64,000 bases of DNA from Chitinophaga sp. LS1 (lineage in GTDB: Bacteria; Bacteroidota; Bacteroidia; Chitinophagales; Chitinophagaceae). The notes under the pieces are model-generated. The model did no database searches. It had not been told where the DNA came from and was given only the letters and a program-made list of their open reading frames with translations. This document shows positions 7,767-16,322 of this stretch, one piece after another; the first letter of the stretch is position 1; every line of letters begins with the position of its first letter. Location of the stretch: assembly GCF_034274695.1 (NCBI RefSeq), contig NZ_CP128362.1, positions 2,356,001 through 2,420,000 on the forward strand, given 5' to 3'. The translations under genes and the position numbers were made by a program.

Positions 7767-8417
7767 ATGAAAGCATTAAACTTATTTATTCGTTATAGGT
7801 TACCACTGGGTATCATTCTTTTGTTAGGCGGGATCGCGCTGGGTGCTTCAGTGGGTTGGTGGGAAGCTACCATCTTACTGGTACTGGCTATCATCTGCCT
7901 GGTTACCCATTTCATGTTTGGCCCTATGCGCCTGGTACAGGAAGCTGTTGAAGCTGGTGATATTGAGACTGCTATGGCGATGATGAATACTATTAAATTC
8001 CCTAAGTTGTTATATAAACCTATTCAGTCTGTTTATTATTTCATGCAGAGTAATCTGGCCATGTATAATAAGGACCTGGATAAGGCAGAGGCTTCTATCC
8101 GCCAGAGTATCAAGTCTGGTAGTCCGATGAAGGAGTATGAGGGAATGCAGTACTTCCAGCTGGGTACCATTGCTTATCAGAAGAATGACCTGAAGGAAGC
8201 GGATAGCAACCTGAAAAAGGCGGTAAGAATGGGATTGCCTGATAAAGAGAATACAGCTGCTGCGCTGCTGACGCTGGCTTCGATTGCGATGAGCCGCCGC
8301 GATTTCAAAACTGCAAAAGACTTTTTCCGCAGGGCGAAGGCACAAAAGCCGACTACTGCTCAGATCGTAGGTCAGATCAAGGAAATGGATAAATATATTT
8401 CCCGTATGCCAGGTTGA
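7767..8417 (+). CDS. Membrane-anchored tetratricopeptide repeat protein
   Basis: 216 residues. Two transmembrane helices at the N-terminus (LPLGIILLLGGIALGASVGWW and ATILLVLAIICLVTHFMFG) are followed by about 160 helical residues with TPR-like units, for example LAMYNKDLDKAEASIRQSIK, YFQLGTIAYQKNDLKEADSN and LASIAMSRRDFKTAKDFFRR. TPRs mediate protein-protein contacts; the partner is unknown. Single gene followed by a terminator. Confidence 0.8.
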   Translation: MKALNLFIRYRLPLGIILLLGGIALGASVGWWEATILLVLAIICLVTHFMFGPMRLVQEAVEAGDIETAMAMMNTIKFPKLLYKPIQSVYYFMQSNLAMYNKDLDKAEASIRQSIKSGSPMKEYEGMQYFQLGTIAYQKNDLKEADSNLKKAVRMGLPDKENTAAALLTLASIAMSRRDFKTAKDFFRRAKAQKPTTAQIVGQIKEMDKYISRMPG

Positions 8418-8434
8418 TGCTGGCTACAAGCTTC

Positions 8435-8475
8435 AAAAAAGGGTGCTCCTGATCGGAGCACCCTTTCCCTTTTTA
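8435..8475 (+). terminator. Rho-independent terminator after the TPR gene
   Basis: GGGTGCTCC and GGAGCACCC (8441-8463) form a 9-bp stem with a 5-base loop, with A-run before and T-rich tail after. Confidence 0.85.
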
Positions 8476-8523
8476 TGAAATTAAATGCAGGTTTTTCCCC
8501 TTCCCGCCGGCCGCAGGCTATTT

Positions 8524-8562
8524 GAAAATCATGCTTTTGCCAAAGGCAAAAGCATGATTTTC
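8524..8562. repeat. Perfect 18-bp inverted repeat with 3-base loop
   Basis: Arms 8524-8541 and 8545-8562 pair over 18 bp without mismatch, with an AAA loop. There is no following T-run and a true terminator lies 60 bases earlier. It may be a second terminator or an intergenic palindromic element of the genome. Confidence 0.7.
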
Positions 8563-8611
8563 GGCTTGTTCTCTCCTTTATTAAGGATGTATTACGGAAC
8601 CAATTAAATAT

Positions 8612-8619
8612 TACATTTG
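8612..8619 (+). promoter_or_regulatory. Bacteroidota -7 element for the MarC-family gene
   Basis: TACATTTG matches TAnnTTTG, 19 bases before the ATG at 8639. Confidence 0.45.
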
Positions 8620-8638
8620 CAGGAAATACGAACCCTGC

Positions 8639-9205
8639 ATGTTTCATTTTGACCAGATCTTAGCCATAACCTTTACACTCTTTGCTGTAATTGATATTGT
8701 TGGTTCAATACCCGTTCTCATTTCCATGAAAGAAAAACTCGGTCACATCGATTCGGGCAAGGCGACCCTTGCTTCTGGTGTACTGATGATCCTTTTCTTA
8801 CTGGTAGGTGAACCTTTCCTGAAATTATTGAGCGTCGACGTACACTCATTTGCCGTAGCTGGTTCGATCGTGATCTTTGTAATTGGTCTTGAAATGATCC
8901 TTGGGGTAGAGTTCTTCAAGAGCGAGAAGGATACGAAAACAGGCAGCCTCATTCCCATCGCATTTCCGTTGATTGCGGGTTCCGGTACCCTGACCACCAT
9001 TATGTCACTGAAGGCAAACTTCGACCAGTGGAACATCTTAGCAGGTATCCTCATCAACCTGATTATCATCTATGTGGTGCTTCGTTCCCTTAGTTTTATT
9101 GAAAGAATACTGGGTAAAGCAGGGTTGATGGTGGTGCGTAAGTTCTTCGGTGTCATCCTCCTTGCGATAGCTGTGAAGATATTTAAGAGCAATCTTAACC
9201 TGTAG
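8639..9205 (+). CDS. MarC family (UPF0056) integral membrane protein
   Basis: 188 residues with six predicted transmembrane helices. Family signatures: FAVIDIVGSIPVLISM in helix 1, SFAVAGSIVIFVIGLEMILG in helix 3, and IPIAFPLIAGSGTLTTIM opening the second half, mirroring the first. MarC proteins are inner-membrane proteins of unresolved function; the early link to multiple antibiotic resistance is not supported for E. coli MarC. It is a lone gene with its own promoter. Confidence 0.92.
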   Translation: MFHFDQILAITFTLFAVIDIVGSIPVLISMKEKLGHIDSGKATLASGVLMILFLLVGEPFLKLLSVDVHSFAVAGSIVIFVIGLEMILGVEFFKSEKDTKTGSLIPIAFPLIAGSGTLTTIMSLKANFDQWNILAGILINLIIIYVVLRSLSFIERILGKAGLMVVRKFFGVILLAIAVKIFKSNLNL

Positions 9206-9207
9206 TT

Positions 9208-9238
9208 TTTGTAATTGAGATCAAAAAGATTAGTTTTG
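9208..9238 (+). promoter_or_regulatory. Canonical Bacteroidota promoter of tRNA-Arg(CCG)
   Basis: TTTG at 9208-9211, exactly 19 bases of spacer, then TAGTTTTG at 9231-9238. It fits the TTTG-N19-TAnnTTTG consensus of the Bacteroidota primary sigma factor. The tRNA begins 31 bases later. Confidence 0.8.
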
Positions 9239-9269
9239 CCTTCCTTGCTCGAAACAGAGAAGGTGTTTT

Positions 9270-9341
9270 GGCCTCGTAGTACAATGGATAGTATAAGAGT
9301 TTCCGAAGCTCCAGATACAGGTTCGATTCCTGTCGAGGCTA
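9270..9341 (+). tRNA. tRNA-Arg (anticodon CCG)
   Basis: 72 nt cloverleaf: acceptor GGCCTCG with CGAGGCT, D-arm GTAC/GTAT, anticodon loop TTCCGAA giving CCG, T-arm ACAGG-TTCGATT-CCTGT, discriminator A. The anticodon stem starts with an A-C mismatch. It shares most of the D-arm with the tRNA-Arg(CCT) at 3011-3082. Confidence 0.93.
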
Positions 9342-9350
9342 CATATTAAA

Positions 9351-9387
9351 TAAAAAGGGGTAGTATCATTGATACTACCCCTTTTTA
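9351..9387. terminator. Bidirectional terminator between tRNA-Arg and the SGNH gene
   Basis: AAAAAGGGGTAGTATC and its complement form a 16-bp stem with a 3-base loop, flanked by A-run and T-run. It separates the tRNA from the convergent minus-strand operon. Confidence 0.88.
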
Positions 9388-9404
9388 TTTTACCCGAAGG
9401 CCAA

Positions 9405-10313
9405 TTACTTGAAACCTGCTATATAACTCTTTATAGAGTCGTCAAGCATTTTTGAAAACCGGTCAGCTGCACCTTCATTTAAGTGGGTAATATCCGTATA
9501 ATCCTTTGTTGTAAAGCTACTATCTTCACTAAAATTCCAGTAAACAGCCGTTTTATGATCAATGGATCTATTGATAAAAGCATTGAACTCGTTTATCTCA
9601 TCCTTTGTATAGGATTTTAATTCATTCTGCCGAACAGGTGGCATCACCAGAAAAACCTTTATCCCGTTTTCCCGGCAAAGTGAAATTATCTTATGAAAGT
9701 ACTCCTCCTGAATTTTCAACCTCTTTATATCCCTGTGGATGGTATCGCTTTCCTGTGCTGTTCCATACCTGATATACTGGCCATTTTCCCGCTGAAAGGG
9801 AAGTTTTACGCTGGACTTCTTCAACAGACTTAGCTGCTTTGGATTCAGATTTTCCAATAAATGCTTCAGCTTCAGCTCCCAAACCTTATCCTTGTAATCT
9901 CTTTCATAATCTTTTCCTAAATAATCTGCATAAGCATAATTCCGTGAATTTGACAATACATTAAACTCAAAATAATCAACACCCAATACCAGACATGCTA
10001 TCTTCTTTCTTTTATTGAGTAAGTATTGCAACTTATAATACTGCTGATTGTAAGAATCATTATCATGAGAGAAATTATATGCCTTGACTGATAATATAGC
10101 AGGATTTATACCCCTGTAACACCTGCTGTTTCCCAGTATCAGCAGCTCATAATCTTCCTTTACTACATCCTCAAAAGAACGATCAATCTGTTGTTGTGTA
10201 TTAGGGCCATTACTGATAACAAGCCGGTGTGGCAATATAAATACCCCAAAAACACAATACAGCAAAGCGGGGATCAGGAATATAAATAGTGTTTGTAGAA
10301 ATTGCTTCATCAT
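9405..10313 (-). CDS. SGNH-hydrolase-like protein, partner of the adjacent MBOAT enzyme
   Basis: 302 residues with an N-terminal signal anchor (FLQTLFIFLIPALLYCVFGVFI). The fold is SGNH-like: a nucleophile block LLILGNSRCYRGINP with the serine of GNS, a later VFLVMPPVRQNEL strand, and a C-terminal DITHLNEGAADRF block holding the D-x-x-H pair. It starts directly after the MBOAT stop (TAAATG), the gene pairing seen for AlgI-AlgJ/X or DltB-DltD type exopolysaccharide acetylation. It probably transfers or removes an acyl group on a periplasmic or surface glycan. Confidence 0.75.
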   Translation of the reverse strand: MMKQFLQTLFIFLIPALLYCVFGVFILPHRLVISNGPNTQQQIDRSFEDVVKEDYELLILGNSRCYRGINPAILSVKAYNFSHDNDSYNQQYYKLQYLLNKRKKIACLVLGVDYFEFNVLSNSRNYAYADYLGKDYERDYKDKVWELKLKHLLENLNPKQLSLLKKSSVKLPFQRENGQYIRYGTAQESDTIHRDIKRLKIQEEYFHKIISLCRENGIKVFLVMPPVRQNELKSYTKDEINEFNAFINRSIDHKTAVYWNFSEDSSFTTKDYTDITHLNEGAADRFSKMLDDSIKSYIAGFK

Positions 10314-11750
10314 TTAAAATTGGAAATAAATAAACGCCTGCTCTTGTGGGGCAAATACTAAAATGACAATTATTAATGTATAATAAAATGCGTATCGTAC
10401 CGGCTTTTTCCACCTCAGTCCCAGGCTTTCAATTGCATATTTATTCTCTCGCCCTAACCATTCAATCATCATGAAAATAAAGACCAGACCAATGATCTTC
10501 CATGGCAATATCTCAGGCATGGAAAATAATGAAGGAGAAAGTATGCCTGACAAATAGGACATTGCGTGCCCAATATCCGCAGATCGGAAAAAGACCCATG
10601 CCAGCACCGTTAATGCGAAGGTCAATGCAATATTGAATATATCTTTCAATGAAGGCAATAATTTGCCCTGCGCTACTATGCCCAGGTTATTCCTGTTTTT
10701 ACTTGTCACAAGCAATGGCAGAAAATATAATCCATTTAAGGCTCCCCAAACGAGGAACGTCCAATTTGCTCCATGCCAGAACCCGCTCACGATAAAAATG
10801 ATCATGGTATTACGAATCCTCATCCAGGTTCCCCCTTTACTACCACCTAATGGGATATATAAATAATCCCTGAACCAGGTGGATAAGGAGATATGCCACC
10901 TCCTCCAGAACTCAGCAATGTCCCTTGAGAAATAAGGGAAGGCAAAATTCTGTAAAAGCTCAAATCCAAAGAGTCTGGCAGTACCCAATGCTATGTCTGA
11001 GTACCCGGAAAAGTCTCCATAAATCTGGAAAGCAAACATGATTGCTCCCAGTACCAGCGTACTTCCCGATTGATGTGCCGAATTATTAAATATATCGTTC
11101 GCATAAATAGCACAATTATCAGCAATCACCATTTTCTTAAATAGCCCCCAAAGTATCTGCCTTAAGCCATCTGCAGCCTTTTTATAATCAAAAGTCCGCT
11201 CCTGTTTAACCTGCGGTAACAGATGGGTCGCTCTTTCAATAGGACCGGCCACCAAAAGTGGGAAAAAGCTTACAAAAAGAGAGTAATCCACCCAGTTCCT
11301 CTCCGCTTTAATTCTTCCTTTATAAATATCTATCACATAAGACAGCCCGTGGAATGTGTAAAAAGAGATCCCTACAGGAAGAAGAATATTCAATGTTCCG
11401 GGATTGACCCGTACTCCCAGGTGTGAAAGCGCATCAGCAAAAGAAGCTGCGAAAAAATTATAGTATTTGAATACGCCCAAAAAGCCGAGATTGATAATTA
11501 TGCTTAGCCAGAACCATCCCTTTTTAGCATTTTGGTTATCCTGATCCTGCATCTTTAATCCAGTGAAATAATCTAAAAATGTAGAAAACATGAGCAGGAA
11601 CATAAAACGCCAATCCCAACAGGCATAGAAGAAATAACTGGAGATTAACAGTAAAATGTTTTGGGATTTTAGATTTTTGTTCGTTACAAACCAATATAAA
11701 ATAAACACTATTGGTAAGAATATAGCAAATTCGATGGAATTAAATAACAT
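10314..11750 (-). CDS. MBOAT family O-acyltransferase (AlgI-like)
   Basis: 478 residues, about 11 transmembrane segments. Hallmarks of the MBOAT family are FWRRWHISLSTWFRDYLYIPLGG and the active-site histidine in FIVSGFWHGANWTFLVWG. The family takes an acyl group, often acetyl, from a cytoplasmic donor and moves it across the membrane to a polysaccharide. The SGNH-type partner is the next gene with no gap. No polysaccharide synthase is nearby, so the acceptor is unknown. Confidence 0.92.
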   Translation of the reverse strand: MLFNSIEFAIFLPIVFILYWFVTNKNLKSQNILLLISSYFFYACWDWRFMFLLMFSTFLDYFTGLKMQDQDNQNAKKGWFWLSIIINLGFLGVFKYYNFFAASFADALSHLGVRVNPGTLNILLPVGISFYTFHGLSYVIDIYKGRIKAERNWVDYSLFVSFFPLLVAGPIERATHLLPQVKQERTFDYKKAADGLRQILWGLFKKMVIADNCAIYANDIFNNSAHQSGSTLVLGAIMFAFQIYGDFSGYSDIALGTARLFGFELLQNFAFPYFSRDIAEFWRRWHISLSTWFRDYLYIPLGGSKGGTWMRIRNTMIIFIVSGFWHGANWTFLVWGALNGLYFLPLLVTSKNRNNLGIVAQGKLLPSLKDIFNIALTFALTVLAWVFFRSADIGHAMSYLSGILSPSLFSMPEILPWKIIGLVFIFMMIEWLGRENKYAIESLGLRWKKPVRYAFYYTLIIVILVFAPQEQAFIYFQF

Positions 11751-11992
11751 TAGCTTTTACTAATTTATGCAAACAAAATTTACCTCGAAGCATTCGGGAC
11801 ATTTATTGATGACAATTTGAATATGATCATCCATTAACTTCATGAGCATGTCCCACCTTATGTATTCGCTGTATTTCCGGAATGGGGTTTACCTTTAGCC
11901 TCATAAGATACAACTTTATAGGGGGAAAAAAAACAAGCGGCAGGCCCCTAAAAATATCACTCCTGACTATTTTCCCCCTACATTTGTACCGT

Positions 11993-14900
11993 ATGTTGAA
12001 GCGACTTATTTGTACTGCCATCTTCATATTATCAGTACAATTACTTTGGGGCCAGAACTATCAATACCATACATTCAGGAATATTGCTATCGGGCCTGAA
12101 GCTACCACTATTAACGCTTTCGCCCAGGATAGTCTCGGCCTCATGTGGCTGGGTACCAACAATGGCCTCTATAGCTATGACGGCTTTTCTGTACAATCTC
12201 ACCTTGGTAAGGATACCTCCCATAAAACATTCGTCTACGACATCATCGTCGTCAATAAGGAATTGATGTGCCTGGCCATGGAAAATGGCATCTTCTTTTA
12301 TAACTACCAAAAAGATGAATATGAACCAGTGCCCGTACAATTCCCAACCGATGTACGCACCCTGCTGCTTGAAAATGATAATCTGTGGATCGGCTCTTTC
12401 AAAGGACTGTTTAAATACAACTTCACCCATAAAAAACTGGAAAGCGTCGGCTATAAAGGGTTATCCAACCACACCATTTATTCACTGACCCGTACCAGTG
12501 ACGGAGACATTTTGATCGGCACTTATAATGGCCTGTATTGCCTTTCGGCAGATAAATCACAGGTCCGCCAGATCCCCTTAGCCGACCTTCATAAACGCAG
12601 CAACCTTTTTGTCAACGCTTTATTTGAAGACACGGTGCGTAACCTGATCTGGGTAGGTACAGAAGGGGGCATCTATTATTACGATCTGATTAAAAACCTC
12701 GCCGTCAAACTACCCATCCTCCAGGACCATTCTGTAAAGTCATTGATGACTGACAACAGGAATAACCTGCTGATAGGTACCGACGCCGGGTTTTACATAT
12801 ACGACCCCGCCTCTGAGCAATTGGAGCATATTGTACATGACGCCCGCAACAAAGGCTCTATCGTCAATAATATTATCTGGAGCCTGTTTGCCGACAAAGA
12901 AGCCAACATTTGGCTGGGTACCGACTACGGCATCTCCCTGTTACAAAACCACAACAGCCTGCAGGTTATCCCCATCTTTGATATCACTCATGAAAAGGAT
13001 GGGAACCGGTTTTATAATATCTATAAAGATCACTACGGCGATTACTGGCTGGGGGGTACAAATGGTATTATCCGTAGCACCTCTCCGGGAGGCCATGAGA
13101 TATCATCTGCATGGTATAAGATGGGAGATAAGTCCCTGCCTATTTCGCACAACCGCATCAGGGATATCTTTGAAGATACAAACAACAACGTGTGGGTAGC
13201 TACAGATGGTGGTATCAATCGATACGATCGGCACACAAAAGCATTCGTCAATTATAATATTATCGATAGCTCCCAGTCACGTAATGCTAACTGGGCCTAT
13301 AATATTCAGGAAGACGACCAGCAAAGGTTATGGATCGCTACCTACCTGGGAGGGATTTTTGTGGTGGATAGGTCCCGGCTCACTGCAGCTCCTGATGTAT
13401 CACGGCAAACGACTACTACCAATTTTGTAGCGAACAAATCACGGCAAACTGCGGCTCCTGATTTTGTTGTAGACAGATCCAGACTCACTACAGCTCCTAT
13501 TATAGCCGTGCACAACTTCGCTGCTCACAATGGACTGGCCGGCAACTCCGTGAACCAGCTTACAAAAGATCCGCAGGGAAATATCTGGGCATTAATTTAT
13601 AACAGGGCCGTGCATAAGATCAACCCACACAACTATCAGGTAGAAACCCTGATGGATGGATCAAAGCATCCCTCTTATATGTTCGCAGATGATGCGGGTG
13701 TAATCTGGATCGGTTGCCCCGGCAATATCGTCAGAATAAAAGATGGCCAGCAAAAGATTATCCCATTTAAAGCTGACCAGATATTAAGCATGGAACAGGT
13801 AGATGCCAATATCTGGATCTCCACCAGTGAAGGTATCTGGATGATGGACAGAAATACCACCACGGTACAGCGATTCAACAGTGGACAATCTGCCTTTACC
13901 TCCATGTATTATGATAAGGACCAGCATGCCGTCTACCTGGGAGGAGCTGATGAATTAGGGATCGCGGCATCGGTTATACAACCTGCCACTGGTGCCGGCA
14001 ATCAGCTGTATCTCACCGCCATGTATATCAATGGTAAACTATCCGGATCTATAAGATATAAGAACAATATCCGCCTGAGTCATGAGCAGAACAACCTTGC
14101 TTTCGCCGTTTCTGACCTCAGTTATTCAGATCCTGAAGGCACCCGGTATGTATACAGGATCACGCAAATAGATGATGACTGGAATACATTGCCACTCAAT
14201 AATAACCTGATTACCTACACAAATCTCAGTTACGGGCATTATACCCTGTTGGTGAGTAAACTCGATGCATATGGAAAACCATTTGCCAATCCATTAAAGC
14301 TATCGATCACCATTATTCCACCATGGTATTATACCAATCTGGCGAAAGCGATTTATTTTTTGATCGTGGTCGGACTCGTGCTCTGGGCAATCAACTTCTT
14401 CAGGGTAAGGCATAATCTCAAGATCGAGCGTATAGAAAAACAAAAGACGGTAGAGCTGACCAATCTGAAACTCAACTTTTTCACCGATATCTCGCATGAG
14501 CTAAAAACGCCCCTCAGTCTGATCCTTGCACCTGTAAGCCAGATGCTGGCAGAAAGCAGAAGTCCGCTGAAAAAGAAGCAACTCGAAGGGATACAGCAAA
14601 ATGCGCTGAAACTGAATGCTTTAATTCACAGAGTACTGAACTTCAACAGGGCTGATAGCAGTGCGCTTTCCGCCTTGGTATTGTCAAAGCTGGAACTAGT
14701 GACTTTCGCCCGAAAGCTGTATGACTCTTTTAGCAACCAGCAGATATCTTTTACTTTCACCTGCAACAGGGAAGAGATTTATATGGATACTGATGTGATC
14801 AGAACAGAAGCGATCATCACTAACCTGCTATCTAATGCCTGCCGGTATACGCCTGAAGGAGGGGCTATCCATCTGGATATCACCCAGCAAAACAATATAG

Positions 14901-16210
14901 TGGCAATAAAAGTAACCGATACTGGTATCGGTATTCCTGTTGCTGATGTGCCATATGTATTTGAGCGATTTTTCAAATCTTCCATTACGGCGAGGAACAA
15001 GGAAGGTTCTGGTATAGGGCTTTACCTGGTGAGGAACTATGCGGAACAACTAGGCGGGTATGTCACGATAGCCTCTGTAGAAGGAGAGGGGACTACGGTG
15101 ACTGTCAGTTTGCCTATTCCTGAAAGAGTGGCCGTTCCCATTATGGGGGAACATAAGAACCAGCACACCCCTTCAGGAGAACAGGGCAACCATTCAGGGG
15201 AATATAACATTCATTCAAAAAACCAGAACACCCTTTCAGAAGAACAGAGCGATCTTTCAGGAGAACATACCATCCATTCAAAAAACCAGCACACCCCTTC
15301 AGGAGAACAGAGCGATCTTTCAGGGGAATATACCATCCATTCAAAAAACCAGCACACCCCTTCAGGAGAACAGAGCGATCTTTCAGGGGAACATACCATC
15401 CATTCAAAAAACCAGAATGCCCTGCCTGAACAACCCGGAAAGCATCCCTCCCCCAAAAAAAAGATCCTCATCGTAGACGACAACCATGAAATAACAGATT
15501 TCCTACACCATGCCCTCGCCCCCCAATACCAAATCAAAATCGCCCACGACGGCAAAAAAGGAGAATCCCTCAGCCTCGAATGGCAGCCAGACCTCATCAT
15601 CGTAGATGTCATGATGCCTGTAATGGACGGCCTTGAAATGAGCAGACGACTCAAAAAACAAGTCATGACCGCCACCATACCTATTATATTATTAACTGCA
15701 AAAGACGACCGGCAAACCGAACTAAACAGCATCGACCTTGGCGCCGATGCCTTTATGTCCAAACCTTTTGATATATCTATCCTGCTCTCAAGAATCGAAC
15801 AACTACTCAAACGCCGGGAAGATATGGAGCACCAACTCCGTATTTCCTCCCTCACTGACCCAAAAGAAAACAAGACCCTATCCAAAGATGAGCAGTTCCT
15901 CTCCGATATCACCCAGATCATAGAGGAAAAAATGGACGATCCCCAGTTCAATGTTCAGGTACTCAGTGAACTGAGCTTTACCAGTTCTAAACAACTGTAC
16001 CGCAAAATAAAGCAACTTACCAGCCTCACCCCGGTTGAATACATCCGCTCCATCAGGATGAAAAAAGCCGCCGTTCTCTTACAACAGAACAAATTTACCG
16101 TGGCAGAGGTCATGTATATGGTCGGATTCTCTGAAGCCTCCTATTTCTCCAAATGTTTCCAGTCAGAATTCGGAGTTACACCTTCTCAGTATATTAAAAA
16201 TAACACATAA
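11993..16210 (+). CDS. Hybrid two-component system (HTCS) sensor-regulator of the galactan PUL
   Basis: 1405 residues from the ATG at 11993, which opens a signal peptide (MLKRLICTAIFILSVQLLWG); the frame is open further upstream but adds no fitting sequence. Order: periplasmic two-bladed sensor of Reg_prop repeats (LGTNNGLYSYDGF, WVGTEGGIYYYD, WVATDGGINRYD), Y_Y_Y domain, one transmembrane helix (IYFLIVVGLVLWAINFF), HisKA with SHELKTP (H835), HATPase (NLLSNACRYTP, DTGIGIP, GSGIGLYLV), receiver (ILIVDDN, phospho-acceptor D1205 in VDVMMP, SKPFD) and a C-terminal AraC-type helix-turn-helix. HTCS proteins bind oligosaccharide breakdown products in the periplasm and activate the linked PUL. Two oddities: a 21-residue repeat, four copies, between HATPase and receiver, and a triplicated 13-residue unit inside the propeller. 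Confidence 0.95.
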   Translation: MLKRLICTAIFILSVQLLWGQNYQYHTFRNIAIGPEATTINAFAQDSLGLMWLGTNNGLYSYDGFSVQSHLGKDTSHKTFVYDIIVVNKELMCLAMENGIFFYNYQKDEYEPVPVQFPTDVRTLLLENDNLWIGSFKGLFKYNFTHKKLESVGYKGLSNHTIYSLTRTSDGDILIGTYNGLYCLSADKSQVRQIPLADLHKRSNLFVNALFEDTVRNLIWVGTEGGIYYYDLIKNLAVKLPILQDHSVKSLMTDNRNNLLIGTDAGFYIYDPASEQLEHIVHDARNKGSIVNNIIWSLFADKEANIWLGTDYGISLLQNHNSLQVIPIFDITHEKDGNRFYNIYKDHYGDYWLGGTNGIIRSTSPGGHEISSAWYKMGDKSLPISHNRIRDIFEDTNNNVWVATDGGINRYDRHTKAFVNYNIIDSSQSRNANWAYNIQEDDQQRLWIATYLGGIFVVDRSRLTAAPDVSRQTTTTNFVANKSRQTAAPDFVVDRSRLTTAPIIAVHNFAAHNGLAGNSVNQLTKDPQGNIWALIYNRAVHKINPHNYQVETLMDGSKHPSYMFADDAGVIWIGCPGNIVRIKDGQQKIIPFKADQILSMEQVDANIWISTSEGIWMMDRNTTTVQRFNSGQSAFTSMYYDKDQHAVYLGGADELGIAASVIQPATGAGNQLYLTAMYINGKLSGSIRYKNNIRLSHEQNNLAFAVSDLSYSDPEGTRYVYRITQIDDDWNTLPLNNNLITYTNLSYGHYTLLVSKLDAYGKPFANPLKLSITIIPPWYYTNLAKAIYFLIVVGLVLWAINFFRVRHNLKIERIEKQKTVELTNLKLNFFTDISHELKTPLSLILAPVSQMLAESRSPLKKKQLEGIQQNALKLNALIHRVLNFNRADSSALSALVLSKLELVTFARKLYDSFSNQQISFTFTCNREEIYMDTDVIRTEAIITNLLSNACRYTPEGGAIHLDITQQNNIVAIKVTDTGIGIPVADVPYVFERFFKSSITARNKEGSGIGLYLVRNYAEQLGGYVTIASVEGEGTTVTVSLPIPERVAVPIMGEHKNQHTPSGEQGNHSGEYNIHSKNQNTLSEEQSDLSGEHTIHSKNQHTPSGEQSDLSGEYTIHSKNQHTPSGEQSDLSGEHTIHSKNQNALPEQPGKHPSPKKKILIVDDNHEITDFLHHALAPQYQIKIAHDGKKGESLSLEWQPDLIIVDVMMPVMDGLEMSRRLKKQVMTATIPIILLTAKDDRQTELNSIDLGADAFMSKPFDISILLSRIEQLLKRREDMEHQLRISSLTDPKENKTLSKDEQFLSDITQIIEEKMDDPQFNVQVLSELSFTSSKQLYRKIKQLTSLTPVEYIRSIRMKKAAVLLQQNKFTVAEVMYMVGFSEASYFSKCFQSEFGVTPSQYIKNNT
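13358..13501 (+). repeat. Triplicated 13-codon unit inside the HTCS propeller
   Basis: The unit FVVDRSRLTAAPD occurs at 13358-13396, as FVANKSRQTAAPD at 13424-13462, and as FVVDRSRLTTAPI at 13463-13501, with a Thr-rich insert between the first and second. The reading frame is kept. A single FVVD strand is what a propeller blade would normally show here. Confidence 0.75.
15158..15409 (+). repeat. Four tandem 63-bp repeats in the HTCS gene
   Basis: Units start at 15158, 15221, 15284 and 15347, with a partial fifth from 15410. Each codes for 21 residues of the form NQHTPSGEQSDLSGEYTIHSK, rich in Ser, Gly, Glu, His and Asn. Units 3 and 4 are nearly identical in DNA, so the expansion is recent. 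Confidence 0.92.
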
Positions 16211-16220
16211 TCAATATATG

Positions 16221-16254
16221 TGTCCGTTGTCTAAATTTTATCCTATTATGTCCG
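16221..16254 (+). promoter_or_regulatory. Direct repeat TGTCCG upstream of the PUL, candidate HTCS site
   Basis: TGTCCG occurs at 16221-16226 and 16249-16254 (28-base period), with a related TGTCT at 16229-16233. They sit between the sensor gene and the first PUL enzyme, where the AraC-type output domain should bind. Inference only. Confidence 0.3.
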
Positions 16255-16293
16255 ATATCAGCCGCACTTAAAAACGAATCTTGAATAGTTTCG

Positions 16294-16318
16294 AACCGTA
16301 CGAAAAACTGATACGGTT
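16294..16318. promoter_or_regulatory. Inverted repeat just before the first PUL gene
   Basis: AACCGTA (16294-16300) and TACGGTT (16312-16318) are exact inverted repeats around an 11-base spacer, ending 4 bases before the ATG at 16323. A near-consensus -7 element TAGTTTCG overlaps the left side (16287-16294). It could be an operator or a leader hairpin covering the start. Confidence 0.4.
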
Positions 16319-16322
16319 ATTT

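Noticed and set aside
15141..15407. A minus-strand frame that reads as a repeat protein (units with NGWYVPLKDRSVLLKGC)
   Set aside because: It is the antisense of the 63-bp repeats in the HTCS gene; the plus-strand gene is clearly real.
15158..15409. Regular 63-bp repeats that could look like a CRISPR array
   Set aside because: The units are contiguous with no unique spacers, and they keep the HTCS reading frame.
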